DNA of 64,000 bases from Saccharothrix sp. NRRL B-16348 (GCF_001280085.1 NZ_LGED01000235.1:1-64000), one strand, 5' to 3'; counted from the first letter of the stretch, positions 17,401-31,200 are shown. Numbers and translations are program-made. The notes: generated by a model not told the origin, from the letters alone.

Positions 17401-19263
17401 CTCGGCTACGAGCCCGCGATGTTCGACCCCGGCACCGTGCGACGGCTCGGCGAACGGCTGCGCAGGCTGCTGGTCGGCCTCGTCGCCGACCCGGACCGGC
17501 CGGTCGCCGACGTGCCGTGGCTGTCCGACGACGAGGTGCGCCAGGTGCTGGTCGACTGGAACGGCACGGTGGTCGGCGAGCCGACCACCACGATCCCCGA
17601 GCTGTTCGCCGCCCAGGCGGCCCGCACGCCGGACGCGGTCGCGGTGACGTGCGAGGGCGAGCACCTGACCTACCGCGAGCTGGACGAGCGCGCGAACCGC
17701 CTGGCGCACCACCTCGTCGCGGCGGGCGCGGGCCCGGAGGCGCTGGTGGCGTTGCGGTTCCCGCGTTCGCTGGACCAGGTCGTGGCGGTGCTGGCGGTGC
17801 TCAAGTCGGGCGCGGCGTACCTGCCGCTCGACCCGGCGTACCCGCCCGAGCGGATCGCCGCCACGATCGCCGACGCCCGTCCGGTCGCCGTGCTGTCGGA
17901 GATCCCGGACCTGACCGGCCTGCCGGCCACGGCGCCGACGCCGGCCCTGCGCCCGGACCACCCGGCGTACGTGATCTACACCTCGGGCTCCACCGGACGG
18001 CCCAAGGGCGTGGTGATCCCGCACGGCAACGTGGTGCGGCTGTTCTCGGCCACCGACCACTGGTTCCGGCTCGGTCCCGACGACGTGGTGTCGATGTTCC
18101 ACAGCTACGCCTTCGACGTCTCGGTCTTCGAGCTGTGGGCCGCGCTGCTGCACGGCGGCCGGCTGGTGGTCGTGCCGCACGCGGTGTCGCGGTCGCCGCG
18201 CGACTTCGCCCGACTGCTGGCCGACGAGGGCGTGACCATCCTCAGCCAGACGCCGTCGGCGTTCTACCAGCTGATCCCGGAGCAGCCGACCGGGCTGAGC
18301 CTGCGCTGCGTGATCTTCGCCGGCGAGGCGCTCGACCTGCGCAAGCTGGCGGGCTGGGACGGGCCCGGCGCGTTGATCAACATGTACGGCATCACCGAGA
18401 CGACCGTGCACGTCACCTACACCGAGGCCGACGGCAGCATCGGCGTGGCCATGCCGGACCTGCGGGTCTACGTGCTGGACGAGGACCTCAACCCCGTGCC
18501 GCCGAACGTGCCCGGCGAGCTGTACGTGGCCGGGCCCGGGCTGGCCCGCGGGTACCTCGACCGGCCCGGGCTGACCGCGTCGCGGTTCGTCGCGAACCCG
18601 TTCGGCCCACCCGGTTCCCGCATGTACCGCAGCGGCGACCTGGCCCGTTGGGAGGACGGCGCGCTGCACTACTTGGGCCGCGCCGACCAGCAGGTGAAGA
18701 TCCGCGGGTTCCGGATCGAGCTCGGCGAGGTGGAATCGGTCCTCGCCGCGCATCCTGCCGTCGCCCAGGTCGTTGTAGTGGCGAACGAACAACGCTTGGT
18801 GGCGTACTTCGTGCCGGACAAGCCGACTACGGCGTCGGAGCTGCGCGACCACACGGCCAAGGTCCTGCCCGACCACATGGTGCCCGCCGCGTTCGTCGCA
18901 CTGGAAAGCCTGCCGTTGACCGTGAACGGCAAGCTCGACCGCGTCGCGCTCCCCGCGCCCGAGCGCGACGCGGTCACGTCCGGGGATTACGTGGCGCCCC
19001 GGACCGAGACCGAAGAGGCGATCGCCGCCATCTGGGCCGACGTGCTCGGCGTCGACCGGGTCGGCGTGGAGGACAGCTTCTTCACCCTGGGCGGCGACTC
19101 GATCCGCAGCCTGCACATCACGTCCCGGACCAAGGCGGCCTTCGGCGTCGACCTGTCCCCACGCGACGTCCTCACCGCCCGCACCGTCTCCGCCCTGGCC
19201 GACCTGGTCGAGGAACTGGTGCTCGCGGACCTCGAAGCCCTCGCTGCCGACACGGAGGCGTGA
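11416..19263 (+). CDS. NRPS 1: A-T / C-(A remnant)-T-E / C-A-T
   Basis: 2615 residues, modules 1-3. Module 1 starts directly with A (about 1-480; A10 N-G-K-L-D-R) and T (Ser506), a loading module without formylation or starter C. Module 2 has C (H-H-I-V-T-D-G at 731-737) carrying a tandem-repeat insert (about 636-699), a decayed A remnant (about 1031-1114), an intact T (Ser1159) and E (H-H-L-V-V-D-G at 1310-1316). Module 3 has a C of the type that follows E domains (H-H at 1756), A (about 2055-2520) and T (Ser2562). The protein ends in an acidic helix likely to dock on NRPS 2. Specificity codes read by hand: A1 DALLVGAVVK, closest in my memory to a tyrocidine Tyr code (8 of 10); A3 DVFSIAMVHK, not assignable, some Thr-like positions. 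The stop lies 6 bp before the next gene, whose ribosome binding site (ggagg) is inside this one. Confidence 0.95.
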   Translation: MTHARTLPELIAAQALRTPDAPAVISAEGVVGYRELDDRANRLAHLLLAKGARRERVVAVAMPRSVDNVVARLAVLKTGAAYLPIDPDYPADRIAFMVSDAEPLLVLDGPPDLADQPATAPDVTIRPEDPAYVIYTSGSTGRPKGVVVPHRGLPAFSAAEIDHFDVRPGDRVLQFSSPSFDASVLELCMALPAGAALVVPPPGPLLGDQLAEVLAGFGVTHALIPPVALATVPDVELPAFRTLVVGGDACPPDLVAKWAPGRRMINAYGPTESTVVTSWSEPLEPGGTPPIGRPIPGTSVRVLDDELRPAAEGELYVTGVGLARGYLGRPGLTAQRFVADPFGEPGGRMYRTGDVVRTRADGQLDFVGRADHQVKIRGFRVEPGEIEALLRQQPGVEHAVVVARGEPKRLVAYVIGETAGLRERLVARLPDYLVPSAFVALAAFPLTPNGKLDRDALPEPVVGDVPADHVEPRTAAERRVAEVWSGVLGVPRVGAHDDFFALGGDSILAVRALSRLGGLPVRAMFDHRTVAALAEALPDEDGAPIPRAPRDRPLPLSSAQRRLFSLDGTAEQNTAVGIRLTGPLDVPRLARALDALACRHDALRTTFDVVGDEPVQVVAPHGKIPLRVLPAVSGPTSPRPTDRTRTEPDPTEPAPADPGLTAPDPTNPRLTAPDTTTSGLTAPAPTSLGLSEPDPTDLGLDEPFDLRRGPLTRAVLSPLGPDEHLLVLVQHHIVTDGWSVQVLLRELAELYAGDRPAEPSVQYPDFTAWDRARPEGDPAYWRDRLDGVEALDLPTDRPRPPLRTTSGAVLRRPLRADLVRRLTGVGRAHDATLFMTLTAAVQVLLSARSRQRDVAVGTVSSGRDRADLEGTVGFFVRTLVLRSWVDPDLPFTAFLDQVRNTTLEAFAHDDVPFDRVVAEVRPDPDPSRTPLVQAVVALHQPLLRQAGFGELTAAEHDLPRPVARFDLVVEFWPRGDDLALTVEYNTDLFDAATIESLSDDLEALLRLVVDDPDRPLRDLVPLGRTSGDRPDGTVRVRGVRVDLAEVERAIRRHHEVTDAVVVADAGTRLVAYVTPPVNPAALRGFLGQVLPAHAVPATFVGLDHLDRDALPAPPEERAEVRYVAPRTPVEAVLADVFAEVLGAARVGVRDNFFALGGDSILGIQVVTRARRAGLVLTSRDIFAHQTIAAIAPHVTRDLPPTADQGAVTGAAPLTPIQRWFLDNHAVRPEHFDQSVVVDLDPDLDVPALRTALAALVEHHDALRTRFEADRQVVGPVTHADPLAPDRFDITRGPLLRAEVVDAGSVRLTAHHLVVDGVSWRVLVEDLATAYRQARAGQTVQLGRKTTSFRDWAIRLADHARHGFDAELDHWTAVAAAPPDLPVDRHGPNTVGSQRDVTVRLTERETDALLRDVPGVYRTQVNDVLLTALGRVLADWTGRDRVLLDLEGHGREELFADVDLSRTVGWFTTVFPVALDLPDGDWGDALKSVKEQLRAVPGRGIGYGALRHLARTAPACDPRVSFNYLGRFDADQRDLELSADPRAPRPHLLDVVGQVRGDRLEFTFHYSGNTHDHDTVARLADGFAAALRGIVAHCAEPGTGGRTPSDFPLADLTQAEVDLITGEDAYPLTPMQAGMVFHGLGDQGVYFQQTTFVVDGVTDSAAFAAAWQRVVDRTPVLRSSVLWEGVRRPLQVVHEHVRVPFTFLDWSHLDEAARAARLRDLLAEDRAEGIDLASPPLTRVAIARLSPTSVQVLWTFHHVLLDGWSVFHVLSDVLGEPAERRPFRDYVAWTAEQDAAEAEAHWRRVLAGFDSPTPLPADRPAEHGTSSQRLKVELTDEESAGLYEFARRHRVTPSAIVQGAWALLLARSAGRRDVCFGATVSGRPAELPGVDAITGIFINTLPVRVRVDGAAPVADWLRALQDAQVESRRFEHVPLADVQAWSEVERGTALFDSVVVFENYPVDLAEDMGLRELAAVETTSFPLSATVYPAERLGVLLGYEPAMFDPGTVRRLGERLRRLLVGLVADPDRPVADVPWLSDDEVRQVLVDWNGTVVGEPTTTIPELFAAQAARTPDAVAVTCEGEHLTYRELDERANRLAHHLVAAGAGPEALVALRFPRSLDQVVAVLAVLKSGAAYLPLDPAYPPERIAATIADARPVAVLSEIPDLTGLPATAPTPALRPDHPAYVIYTSGSTGRPKGVVIPHGNVVRLFSATDHWFRLGPDDVVSMFHSYAFDVSVFELWAALLHGGRLVVVPHAVSRSPRDFARLLADEGVTILSQTPSAFYQLIPEQPTGLSLRCVIFAGEALDLRKLAGWDGPGALINMYGITETTVHVTYTEADGSIGVAMPDLRVYVLDEDLNPVPPNVPGELYVAGPGLARGYLDRPGLTASRFVANPFGPPGSRMYRSGDLARWEDGALHYLGRADQQVKIRGFRIELGEVESVLAAHPAVAQVVVVANEQRLVAYFVPDKPTTASELRDHTAKVLPDHMVPAAFVALESLPLTVNGKLDRVALPAPERDAVTSGDYVAPRTETEEAIAAIWADVLGVDRVGVEDSFFTLGGDSIRSLHITSRTKAAFGVDLSPRDVLTARTVSALADLVEELVLADLEALAADTEA
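13321..13512 (+). repeat. in-frame 30-bp repeats inside C domain 2
   Basis: Units starting at 13393, 13423, 13453 and 13483 repeat with an exact 30-bp, ten-residue period (consensus L-T-A-P-D-P-T-x-x-G), preceded by about 70 bp of looser Thr/Pro-rich copies. The array ends in phase with the normal C-domain sequence L-D-E-P-F-D. It adds about 60 residues compared with the corresponding C domain at the start of NRPS 2, upstream of the H-H-x-x-x-D-G site. It is probably a solvent-exposed, disordered loop. Confidence 0.85.
14503..14757 (+). pseudogene. remnant of adenylation domain in module 2
   Basis: Where a full A domain of about 500 residues is expected between C2 and T2, only the small C-terminal subdomain remains. 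It starts at a decayed A8 motif ([14 protein letters not shown] instead of [14 protein letters not shown]). Motifs A1-A7, including the ATP-binding loop and the whole substrate pocket, are absent. The catalytic-Lys motif A10 is also lost: normal copies read about six residues ending N-G-K before L-D-R-D-A-L-P, and here these are deleted. The reading frame is intact, so the C, T and E domains around it are still made. Confidence 0.92.
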
Positions 19264-19269
19264 CCCGTC

Positions 19270-22200
19270 ATGACCACGTCCAAGAACGACCGCATCTCCG
19301 CGTTGCCGGAACACCTCCGCGAGAAGCTCCGCGCACGGCTCGCCGGCCGGGACGCGCCCGCGGTCGACGTGATCCCTCCCGCCCCGCGGGACAAGCCGCT
19401 GCCGCTGTCGGCGGGTCAGCAGCGGCTCTGGTTCCTGGACCGGTTCCAGCCCGGGAGCACCGAGTACACCAGCGCGATCGCGTTGCGGCTCACCGGTTCG
19501 CTCGACCGGGCGAGGCTGACCGAATCGGTGCGCGGCCTGGTGCGCAGGCACGAGTCGCTGCGCACCACGTTCGACCAGGTGGACGGGCACCCGGTGCAGG
19601 TGGTGCACGACGACGTCCGGCTCGACCTCGTCACCGTCGACGACCTGGCCGAGGTGCTGGACGAGCCGTTCGACCTGCGGCGCGGACCGCTGTTCCGGGC
19701 CGCCCTGCTCGCCGAGTCCGCCGACGCGCACGTGCTGCTGCTGACCTCGCACCACATCGTCGTGGACGGCTGGTCCCTCGGCGTGCTGGCCCACGAGCTG
19801 GGCGTGCTGTACCGGGGCGAACCCCTGCCCCCGCCCCGGTTGCAGTACGCCGACTACGCCGTCTGGCAGCGCGGACGGCCGGTGGACACCGGGTTCTGGG
19901 TCGACCGGCTGGCCGGTGTCGCGCCGCTGGACCTGCCCACCGACCGGCCGCGACCGGCGGAGCGCACGTCGGCGGGCGCGACGCACGAGTTCACCGTGCC
20001 CGCCCGGCTGGCCGGCGACCTGGCGGAACTGGCCCGCGTGCACGAGACCACGCTGTTCACCACCCTGATGGCCGCCTGCCAACTGCTGCTGGCCCGCTAC
20101 ACCGGGCAGGACGACATCGCGGTCGGCACGGTCACCAGCGGGCGCGACCGGCCGGAGCTGGCCGGGCTGGTCGGCTTCCTGGTCGGCACCGTCGTACTGC
20201 GGTCCACTGTGGACACCTCGCGGTCGTTCGTCGAGTTCCTGGCGCAGGTCAACCGGACCGCGCTGGACGCGTTCGCGCACGACGACGTGCCGTTCGACCG
20301 GGTGGTGGAAGCCGTCGGCGCGCCACGCGACCCGAGCCGCACACCGCTGTTCGACGTGATGGTGGTCCTGCAGAACGCGCACCGCGCGCTCCCGGAACTG
20401 CCCGGCCTGCGCGTCGAGGAGCACCCGCTCACCCGAGAGCAGGCGAACTTCGACCTGAGCATCGACTTCACGCAGACCGACGGCGGCATCGACGGCATCG
20501 TGGAGTACAGCACCGAGCTGTTCGACGAGGCCACGGTCGACCGGATGGTGCGGCACCTGCTGGTGCTGCTGGCCGGCATCACGGCCGACCCGTACCGGCC
20601 GATGGCGGAGCTGTCGCTGCTGCTGGGCGACGAGCCCGCCGGCCGAGGCCCCGACCTCGCCGTCCCGGCCACCACCTTCCCCGCGCTGTTCCAGGCGCAG
20701 ACCCGCCGCACGCCGGACGCCACGGCGCTGGTGTGCGAGGACACCCGGCTCACCTTCGCCGAGGTCGACGCGCGGGCCAACCGGCTGGCCCACCACCTGC
20801 TGCGCGAGGGCGTCGGGCCGGAGCAGGTCGTCGCGCTGTCGCTGCCGCGCGGGGCCGACTGGGTGATCGGCATCCTGGGCATCCTCAAGGCAGGCGCGGT
20901 GTACCTGCCCGTGGACCCGGCGCTGCCCGAGGCGCGCAGGCGCTACCTGCTGGAGGACTCCGGTGCGGTGCGCGTGATCGACGCGCCGGTCGACACCACC
21001 GGCCTGCCCGGGACCCCGCCGGACGTCCCGCTGCGGCCCGAGCACGCGGCCTACGTGATCTACACCTCCGGCTCGACCGGCAAGCCCAAGGGCGTCGTGG
21101 TGGAGCACCGGCAGCTGGCGAACCTGCTGCACAACCACCGCGAGGAGTTCTCGGGCGAGCACCTGCGGGTCGCCGTGTCCGCCACGTTCTCCTTCGACAC
21201 GTCATGGGAAGGTCCCCTGCTCATGGCCGACGGCCACGAGCTGCACGTGCTCACCGACGAGGTCCGGCTGGAGCCGACCGCGCTCGTGCGGTACGTGCGG
21301 GAGCACCGGATCGACTTCCTCGACCTCACGCCGTCCTACGTGCGGCAGCTCCTCCCCGCCGGGCTGCTCGACGGCGAGCACCGCCCCCGCGTGCTGATGC
21401 TCGGCGGTGAGGCCCTGGGCACGGCGCTGTGGCAGGAACTGGCGCGGGCCGCCGTCGCCGCGCACAACTTCTACGGGCCGACGGAGACCACGGTCGACGC
21501 GGTGTCCCACCTCGTCACAGGCGACCGCCCGGTCATCGGCACGCCGCTGGCCAACCTCACCGCGCGGGTGCTGGACGAGAACCTGCGGCAGCTGCCCGTC
21601 GGCGTGCCCGGCGAGCTGTTCATCGCGGGGCCGCAGGTGGCCCGCGGCTACCTGAACCGACCCGGCCTGACCGCGGACCGGTTCCTGGCCGACCCGTTCG
21701 GCGAGCCCGGCTCCCGGATGTACCGCACGGGTGACAAGGTGCGCTGGCTGGCCGGCGACGAGGGACGGCCGGCGGTCCTCGAGTACCTGGGCCGCACCGA
21801 CGAGCAGGTGAAGATCCGCGGGTTCCGGATCGAGCCGGGCGAGGTCGAGGCCGCGCTGCTGAGCCACCCGGACGTGCGGGAAGCGGCCGTGGTCGCCCGC
21901 ACCGACAACGGGCACACCCGGCTGGTCGGGTACGTCGTCACCACCGGCCCGGCGAACCTCCGCGAGCACTTGCGGCGGTCGTTGCCCGACTACGCGGTGC
22001 CGTCGGCGTTCGTGGAGCTCGACCACATCCCGCTGACCGCCAACGGCAAGCTGGACCGGGCCGCGCTGCCCGCGCCGCAGGCGGCCGCGCACGGCGGGTT
22101 CGTCGCGCCGCGCACGCCCGTGGAAGCCGAGCTGGCCCGGCTCTGGGCCGAGGTGCTGGGCGCGGAGCGGATCGGCGTCGACGACAACTTCTTCGCGGTG

Positions 22201-25200
22201 GGCGGCGACTCGATCCTGTCCATCCAGCTCGTGTCGCGGGCCCGGCAGGCCGGGCTGCACCTGACCTCGCGGGACGTGTTCCGGCACCAGACCGTGGCCG
22301 AGTTGGCGCTGGTGGTGTCGGAGTCGGCCGGGACCGAGCCGGAGCCCGTGTTCACCGGTCCGGCGCCGCTCACCCCGATCCAGCGGTGGTTCTTCGCCGA
22401 GCACGGGCCCCTGCGGCACTTCACCATGTCGCTGCTGGTCGAGCTGGAGCCGGCGGTGGACGCGGAGGCGTTGCGCGACGCCGTGCGGACCGTGGTCGGG
22501 CACCACGACGCGCTGCGGCTGCGGTTCCGCGAGGTCGACGGGCGGTGGGCGCAGGAGGTCGCGGACACCGAGGTCGACGTGTTCCGGGTCGAGGCCGACG
22601 AGGACGTGGAGGCCGTCGCACGGCAGGCGCAACGCAGCCTGGACCTCGGCACGGGTCCGTTGCTGCGGGCGGTGTTCTTCCCCGGCGCACGGCCGAAGCT
22701 GCTGCTGACCGTGCACCACCTGGCGATGGACGGCGTGTCGTGGCGGATCCTGCTCGGCGACCTGGAGCAGGCCTACCGGGGCGTGCCGCTGGAGCCGGTC
22801 GGCACGTCGTTCACGCAGTGGGCGCACCGGCTGGCCGAGCACGTGCGGTCCGGCGCGTTGGACGGCGCGCGGGAGCACTGGGACTCGCTGCCCGAGCCCG
22901 AGGCGCTGCCCGTCGACCGGGACGGCGCGAACACCGCCGGGTCGACGCGCGTGGTGTCCGCGCGGCTGGACCCGGAGACCACGGAGGCGTTGCTGACCGC
23001 CGTGCCGCCGGTGTACCGGACGCAGGTCAACGACGTGCTGCTCAGCGCGCTCGGCCGGGCGTTGGCCGAGTGGACCGGGCGCGACGCGGTCAGCGTCACG
23101 TTGGAGGGCCACGGCCGCGAGGAGCTCGTGCCGGGCGTCGACCTCAACCGCACGGTCGGCTGGTTCACCACCCAGTTCCCGGTGGTGCTGGAGCCGTGCG
23201 ACGAGTGGGGCCGCACGCTGAAGTCGGTCAAGGAGTCGCTGCGCGCCGTGCCGCACCGGGGGTTGAGCTTCGAAGCCCTGGGCGGCGGGCGGCTGCCGCA
23301 GGTCTCGTTCAACTACCACGGCCGGTTCGACGTCGCCGACGGCGGCTTCTACCGCGCCCGGCGGGACGCGGTCGGCGAGGACTTGGCGGCCGACGAGGCG
23401 CGCACCCACCTGATCGAGGTGACCGGTCTGGTCGAGCGCGGCGAGCTGGAGCTGAGCTGGCAGTACTCCGAGCACGTGCACGACGAGCAGACCGTGCGGC
23501 GGCTGGCCGAGCGGACCCTGGACGGGCTGCGGGAGATCGTGGCGCACTGCGCGCAACCCGGTGTCGGCGGTCGCACGCCGTCGGACTTCCCGCTGGCCCG
23601 GCTCACGCAGGAACAGGTCGACGCGCTCGCCGGGCCGGACGTGGAGGACATCCTCCCGCTCACGCCGTTGCAGGCGGGCATGGTGTTCCACAGCCTGGTC
23701 GAGCCCGGCACGTACGTCGACCGGATGCGGCTGGTGCTGGCCGACGTGCGCGACCCCGCGGCGTTGCGGCAGGCCTGGCAACGGGTCGTCGACCGCACGC
23801 CCGTGCTGCGGTCGAGCGTGGTGTGGGAGGGCGTGGCCGAGCCGGTGCAGGTCGTGCGGCGGCACGTGGAGCTGCCGGGCGGGCCGGTGGACGCGCCGTT
23901 CGACCTCGGTGTCGCGCCGCTGCTGCGGGTCGAGGTGACGCCGCTGGACGACGACCGGGTCGAGCTGGTGTGGACGTCGCACCACGTGATCCTCGACGGC
24001 TGGAGCACCGCGCAGGTGTTCGGCGAGGTGCTGGAGCAGTACCGGGCGATCATCACCGGCACGCCCGCCCGGCTGCCCGCGCGGCGGCCGTTCCGGGACT
24101 ACCTGCGCTGGCTGGCCGAGCAGGACGGGGGCGCGGCCGAGGCGCACTGGCGGGCCGTGCTGTCCGATGTGGACGGTCCGACACCGCTGCCGTTCGACCG
24201 CGCGCCCACGCGGGCGCACCGCTCGGAGGCGTCCGCGTCGGTGCGGTGCTCGCTCGACCTGGACGACGCCGCGCGGCGCGCCGGCCTGACGGTGAACACG
24301 GTCGTGCAGGGCGCGTGGGCGCTGCTGCTGGCCCGTGCCTCCGGCGAGGCCGACGTGGTGTTCGGCAGCACGGTGTCCGGCCGCCCGGCCGAGCTGGCCG
24401 GGGTCGAGTCGATGGTCGGCATGCTCATCAACACCGTGCCGACCAGGGCGGTCGTGGACGGCGCCGCCGAGGTGGGCGCGTGGCTGCGCGACTTCCAGGC
24501 GGCGCAGAGCGAGTCGCGGCGGTTCGAGCACACCGCGTTGGCCGAGATCCAGTCGTGGGTCGGGACGAAGCTGTTCGACTCCGTGGTGGTGTTCGAGAAC
24601 TACCCGTTCGAACGCGACGGCGACGGGCCGCGCGTGGTGGAGGTCGACGCGGTCGACAACGCCACGCTGCCGTTGACGTTGAGCGCGTCCTTCACCGACC
24701 GGCTCGACCTCGACCTGGCCTACGACCCCGAGCTGTTCGACGCCGCCACCGCCGAGCGACTGGCCGGGTGGCTGCGCGAGCTGGTCCGGGCGATCGCGGC
24801 CGACCCGACGACCCCGATCGCGGACCTGCCGTGGCTCACCGAAGCCGAACGGCGCCAGGTGCTGGTGGAGTGGAACCGGACCGCGCGGGACGTGCCCCGG
24901 CAGCTGTACCCCGAGGTGTTCGCCGAGCAGGCCGGTCGCACGCCGGACGCGACCGCGCTGGTCCACCAGGACCGCACGGGGTCGCGCACGGCGTTGACGT
25001 TCGCCGAGCTGGACGCCCGAGCGAACCGGCTGGCGCACCACCTGCTCGCGCACGGCGCGGGCCCGGAGCGCACGGTCGCGGTCGTGCTGCCGCGCTCGGC
25101 CGACCTGGTGGTGGCCGTGCTCGCCGTGCTCAAGGCCGGTGCGGTGTACCTGCCGGTCGACCCGGAACTGCCCGCCGAGCGCATCGGCTTCCTGCTGCGC

Positions 25201-28200
25201 GACGCGAAACCCGCGTTCGTGCTGGACGCCGTGCCCGATCTCGCCGGTCTGCCCGACACGCCGCCGCCGGTCGTGTCGCGGCCCGAGCACGCCGCCTACC
25301 TGATCTACACGTCCGGGTCGACCGGCACGCCCAAGGGCGTCGTGGTCGAGCACCGGCAGCTCGCGAACCTGTTCCAGGCCAACCGCGCGGCCCTGATGCG
25401 GGAGCCGACCCGGTTCGCGGTCACGGCGACGTTCTCGTTCGACACGTCGTGGGAAGGCCTGCTGTTCCTGGCCGCGGGCAACGAGCTGCACGTGATCGAC
25501 GACGAGCTGCGGCTCGACCCGCCGGCGCTGGTCCGGTACCTCACCGAGCACGGCATCGGAACGGTCGACCTCACCCCGTCGTACGCGCGCCAGCTGGTGC
25601 AGGCCGGGCTGCTGGAGTCCGGGGTGCGCCAGCTCATGCTGGGCGGCGAGGCGGTCGACGCGGCGCTGTGGCGGGAGGTCGCCGCCTCACCGGTGGAGGG
25701 CTTCAACCAGTACGGCCCCACCGAGGTGGCGGTGGACTCGGTGGCGACGCGGGTCGTCGGCGAACGACCGGTGATCGGGCGGCCGCTGGCCAACCTCACC
25801 GCGTACGTGCTGGACGCCGACCTGCGGCCGGTGCCGCCGGGCGTGCCCGGTGAGCTGTTCCTCGGTGGCGCGCAGGTGGCGCGCGGCTACCTCGACCGGC
25901 CCGGGCTGACGGCTCAGCGGTTCCTCGCCGACCCGTTCGGCGCGGCCGGCGCGCGCATGTATCGCACGGGTGACCGTGTGCGCTGGCTGCCCGACGGCAC
26001 CCTGGAGTACCTGGGTCGGGCCGACGACCAGGTCAAGCTCCGCGGCTTCCGGATCGAGCCCGGCGAGGTCGAAGCGGCCCTGCTGGACGTGCCCGGCGTG
26101 CGGGAGTCGGCCGTGGTGGTCCGGCAGGACCGGCTGATCGGGTACGTGACCGGCACGCCGGAGACCGACCCGCGTGACGCGCTGGCCCGCGCGCTGCCCG
26201 ACTACCTGGTGCCGGCCGCGGTCGTCGTGCTGGACGACCTGCCGCTGACGCCCAGCGGCAAGCTGGACCGGCGGGCGCTGCCCGAGCCGGACCTGGCCGG
26301 CGGGTTCGTCGCACCGCGCACCGACGCCGAACGGGTCGTCGCCGACGTGATGGCCGACGTGCTCGGGTTGGCGCGGGTCGGCGCGCTGGACGACTTCTTC
26401 CGCCTCGGCGGCGACTCGATCCTCAGCATCCGCGTGACCTCGCGGTTGCGCGCGGCGTTCGGCGTGCAGCTGTCGCCGCGTGCCGTGTTCGAACACCCCA
26501 CGGTGTCCGGCCTCGCCTCCGCCATCAGCACCGGGGCGGGTTCCGGCCAGGATGAGGTGGACGCCATCCCGGTGATCCCGCGCGATGGCGTCCACCCTCC
26601 GCTCGTGCACCCGCAGTCGCCCGCGCAGCGGCGGTTGTGGTTCCTGGACCAGTTCGAGCCGGGCGGCACGGAGTACGTCACGCCCACCGCGTTGCGGCTG
26701 CGCGGACCGCTGGACCTGGACGCGCTGCGGCATGCCCTCGACGGCCTGGTGGCCCGGCACGAGTCGCTGCGCACCACGTTCGACGACGGCGTGCAGCTCG
26801 TGCACGAGCCGTTCGAGGTGCCGCTCACCGTGGAGGACACCGACTGGGAGGCGGTGTTGCTCGACGAGGTCGGCACGCCGTTCGACCTGCGCGAGGGGCC
26901 GCTGTTCCGGACCCGGCTGGTGCGCGTGGCGCCCGGGGACCACGTGCTGGTGCTGACGCTGCACCACATCGTCACCGACGGCTGGTCGACCGGTGTGCTG
27001 GCCCGCGACCTGGGCGCGCTGTACGCGGGCGAGGAGCCGCCGCCGCCCGCCGTGCAGTACGTGGACTACACGGCGTGGCTGCCGGAGCCCGCCGTCGACT
27101 ACTGGGCCGAGCACCTGACCGGGGTGCCGCCGCTGGAGCTGCCGACGGACCGGCCGCGCCCGGCAGTGCGCGGCACGACGGGCGCGATGCACGAGTTCAC
27201 CGTGCCCGTGCCGGTCGCGAAGGCCGTGAAGGCACTGGCCGCCGAGCACGGCGACACCCTGTTCACCACGCTGCTGGCGGCCACGAAGGTGTTGCTGGCC
27301 CGCTACACCGGGCAGGACGACATCGCGGTCGGCACGGCGGTGTCCGGGCGCGGGCGCGCCGAGCTGGACGACGTGGTCGGCCTGTTCGTGAACACCGTCG
27401 TGCTGCGGTCCTCGGTGGACCTGCGGCGGTCGTTCACGGAGTTCCTGGCCGACCTGCGGACCACCGTGCGGGACGGTTTCGCGCACCAGGACGTGCCGTT
27501 CGAACGGGTGGTGGACGCCGTCCGGCCGGACCGCGACCCGAGCCGCAACGCGTTGTTCGACGTCATGGTGCTGCTGCAGAACTTCAGCACCGAGGTGCCC
27601 GAGCTGCCAGGGCTGGACGTGGCAGACCTCCAGCTGCCGCTGCTGACCTCGATGTGCGACCTGACCTTCGAGTTCGGCGAGGTCGACGGCGAGCTGCGCG
27701 GCGCGGTCGAGTACAGCACCGACCTGTTCGACGCCGGGACGGTCGACCGGATGACCCGGCACCTGCTGACGCTCCTGGAGGGCATCACCGCGGCGCCGGA
27801 CCGCCCGTTGGGCGAACTGCCGCTGCTGCTCGGCGACGAGCCGGACGGGCGCGGCGTGCGGCTGGAGGTCCCCGAGACCACGTTCGCCGCCGTCTTCGCC
27901 GAGCAGGCGCGGCGCACGCCCGACGCGGGCGCGCTCGTGTGCGGCGACACCCGCCTCACCTTCGCCGAGGCCGACGCGCGGGCCAACCGGCTCGCGCACC
28001 ACCTGCTGGCGCACGGCGTCGGCCCGGAACGCGTGGTCGCCGTGTCGCTGCCGCGGTCGGCCGACTCGGTGGTGGCGATCCTGGCCGTGCACAAGGCGGG
28101 CGGGGTGTACCTGCCGGTCGACCCGGACCTGCCGAGCGAGCGGTTCGACTTCCTGCTCCGCGACGCCCGACCGGCGCTGGTGCTGGACGCCGTGCCGGAC

Positions 28201-31200
28201 CTCGCGGGCTACCCGGACACCCCGCCGGACGTGGCCGTGCGACCGGACCAGGCCGCGTACGTGATCTACACGTCCGGCTCGACCGGCGTGCCCAAGGGCG
28301 TGGTGGTCGAGCACCGGCAGCTGACCAACCTGATGCACAACCACCACCAGGCGTTCGACGACGACCCGATGCGGGTCGCGCTGACCGCCGTGTTCTCCTT
28401 CGACACGTCGTGGGAAGAGCTGCTGTTCATGGCCGGCGGCCACGAGCTGCACGTCCTGACCGACGACGTCCGCCTCGAACCGCACGTGTTCGTCGAGCAC
28501 GTCCGCGAGCACCGGATCGACCTCGTCGACGTGACCCCGTCGTACGCCCAGCAGCTCCTCCCGCTCGGTCTCCTCGACGGCGACCACGCGCCCAGGCACG
28601 TGCTGCTGGGCGGCGAGGCGCTGCCGGAGTCGCTGTGGCGGACGCTGGCCGCGTCGAGCACCACCGCGCACAACTACTACGGCCCGACCGAGGTGACGGT
28701 GGACTCGGTGTCCACCGTCGTCACGGGCGACCGCGCGCTGATCGGCCGCCCGCTGGCCAACCTGGTCGCCCACGTGCTGGACGAGGACCTGCGGCCGGTG
28801 CCGGTCGGCGTGCCGGGCGAGCTGTACCTCGGCGGCGCGCAGGTCGCCCGCGGCTACCACGACCGGCCTGGCCTGACCGCGCAGCGGTTCCTGCCCGACC
28901 CGTTCGGCGAGCCCGGCTCCCGCATGTACCGCACCGGCGACAAGGTGCGGTGGGTCGGCGACCGGCTCGACTACCTCGGGCGCAACGACGACCAGGTGAA
29001 GATCCGCGGCTTCCGGGTCGAGTTGGGCGAGGTGGAGACCGCGCTCCTGCACCACCCGGACGTGACCCAGGCGGCCGTGGTGGCGCGCGAGCACAACGGC
29101 CACCAGCGGCTCGTCGCCTACACCGCGGGCACGGCCACCGACCTGGCCGGCTGGCTCAGGCAGCGGCTGCCGGACTACCTGGTGCCGTCGGCGTTCGTGG
29201 CGCTGGACGGGCTGCCGATGACGCCGGCGGGCAAGGTGGACCGGCGGGCGCTGCCCGCGCCGACGTTCACCGAGGCCGGGTACGTGGCGCCCGAGCCCGG
29301 TGTCGCGGCCACGCTCGCCGCCATCTGGGCCGACGTGCTCGGCGTCGACCGGGTGGGCGCGCGGGACAACTTCTTCGCCCTCGGCGGCGACTCGATCCTG
29401 AGCATGCAGGTCGTGTCGCGGGCCCGGCAGGCCGGGCTGAAGCTGACGTCCAAGGACGTGTTCCTGCGCCAGACCGTCGGCGACCTCGCGCTCGCGGTCA
29501 CCGAGGACACCGGGACGGCGCACGACACCGTCACCGGGCCCGCGCCGCTCACCCCGATCCAGCGCTGGTTCTTCGCCGAGCACGGCCCGTTGGCGCACTT
29601 CACCATGTCGGTCGTGGTGGAACTCGGCGACGTCGAGCCGGCCGCGGTGCGTGACGCCGTGCGGGCCGTCGTCGCCCACCACGACGCGTTGCGCCTGCGG
29701 TTCACCCCGGTCGACGGCGGCTGGCGGCAGGAGGTGGCGGACGTCGAGTCCGCCGAGGTGTTCCACCTCGCCTCGGGCGACCTGGCCGCCGAGGCGCACC
29801 TCGCCCGCACGAGCCTCGACCTGCGGCACGGACCGCTGATGCGCGCCGTGCTGTTCGACGACGGCAGGCTGTTCGTCACCGCGCACCACCTGGTGGTCGA
29901 CGCGGTGTCGTGGCGGATCGTGCTGGCAGACCTGGACACCGCGCTCGCCAGCCGCGGCCTCGGGCCGAAGAGCACGGCGTTCACCGACTGGGCGCACCGG
30001 CTCGACCGGCACGTGCGCGAGGGCCGGTTCGACCACGCCCTGGAGCACTGGGCGGGCGTGCCGGTGGAGGAGCCGGTGCCGACGTCGGCGGGCAGCGCGC
30101 GCAGCGTGTCCGTGCGGCTGGGCAAGGCCGACACCGACGCGCTGCTGCACGCCGTGCCCGACGCCTACCGCACGCAGGTCAACGACGTGCTGCTCACCGC
30201 GCTGGCCTCGGCGTTCGCCGGGCGGGCGCTGGTGACGCTGGAAGGCCACGGCCGGGAGGAGCTGTTCGACGGCGTGGACCTGTCCCGCACGGTCGGCTGG
30301 TTCACCGCCGAGTTCCCGGTCGCGCTGGAACTGCCCGAGGGCGACTGGGGTGAGGCGCTGAAGTCGGTGAAGGAGCAGTTGCGCGCCATCCCGGACAAGG
30401 GTTTGGGCTACGAGGCCCTGAAGTACTGGGACCGGGGCGTGACGGGCGCGCTGCCGCGCGTGTGCTTCAACTACCTGGGCCAGTGGGACGGCGAGGTGGC
30501 CGACGTCGAGCACGGCCGCGAGGTGCCGGACGACGCCGTCCGCCCGCACCTGCTCGACATCAGCGCCGCCGTGTCGTCGGGCGAGCTGGTGCTGGACTGG
30601 GAGTACTCCACCGAGGCGCACGACGAGGCCGCGGTGCGGGCGCTGGCCGACCGGATGGTCGACGCGTTGCGCGGGATCGTCGCGTTCTGCGCCGGGCCGG
30701 ACGCGTGGGGCCGCACGCCGTCGGACTTCCCGCTGGCGAAGCTCACCGCCGAGCAGGTGGACCGGATCGTGGACCGGGACGTGGAGGACGTCTACCCGCT
30801 GACCCCGTTGCAGTCCGGCATGCTGTTCCACAGCCTGGTGGACGACGGCACGGCGTACGTGAACCAGCTGCGCGTGCGACTGTCCGGTGTGGACGATCCG
30901 GAGCGCTTCGCCCAGGCGTGGCAACGCGTGGTCGACCGCACGCCCATCCTGCGCACCGAGGTGGTGTGGGAGGGACTGGACGAGCCGGTGCAGGTGGTGC
31001 GGCGCGGTGTGACCGTGCCGGTGACCTACGCCGACGTGACGGACGAACTGGTGGCGGCCGACGCGGCGGCGGGCATCGACCTGACCACCGCGCCGTTGAT
31101 GCGGCTGGCGATCGGGCGGGTGTCGGACACCGAGGTCGACCTGCTGTGGACCTCGCACCACCTGCTGCTCGACGGCTGGAGCACCGCGCAGGTGTTCGGC

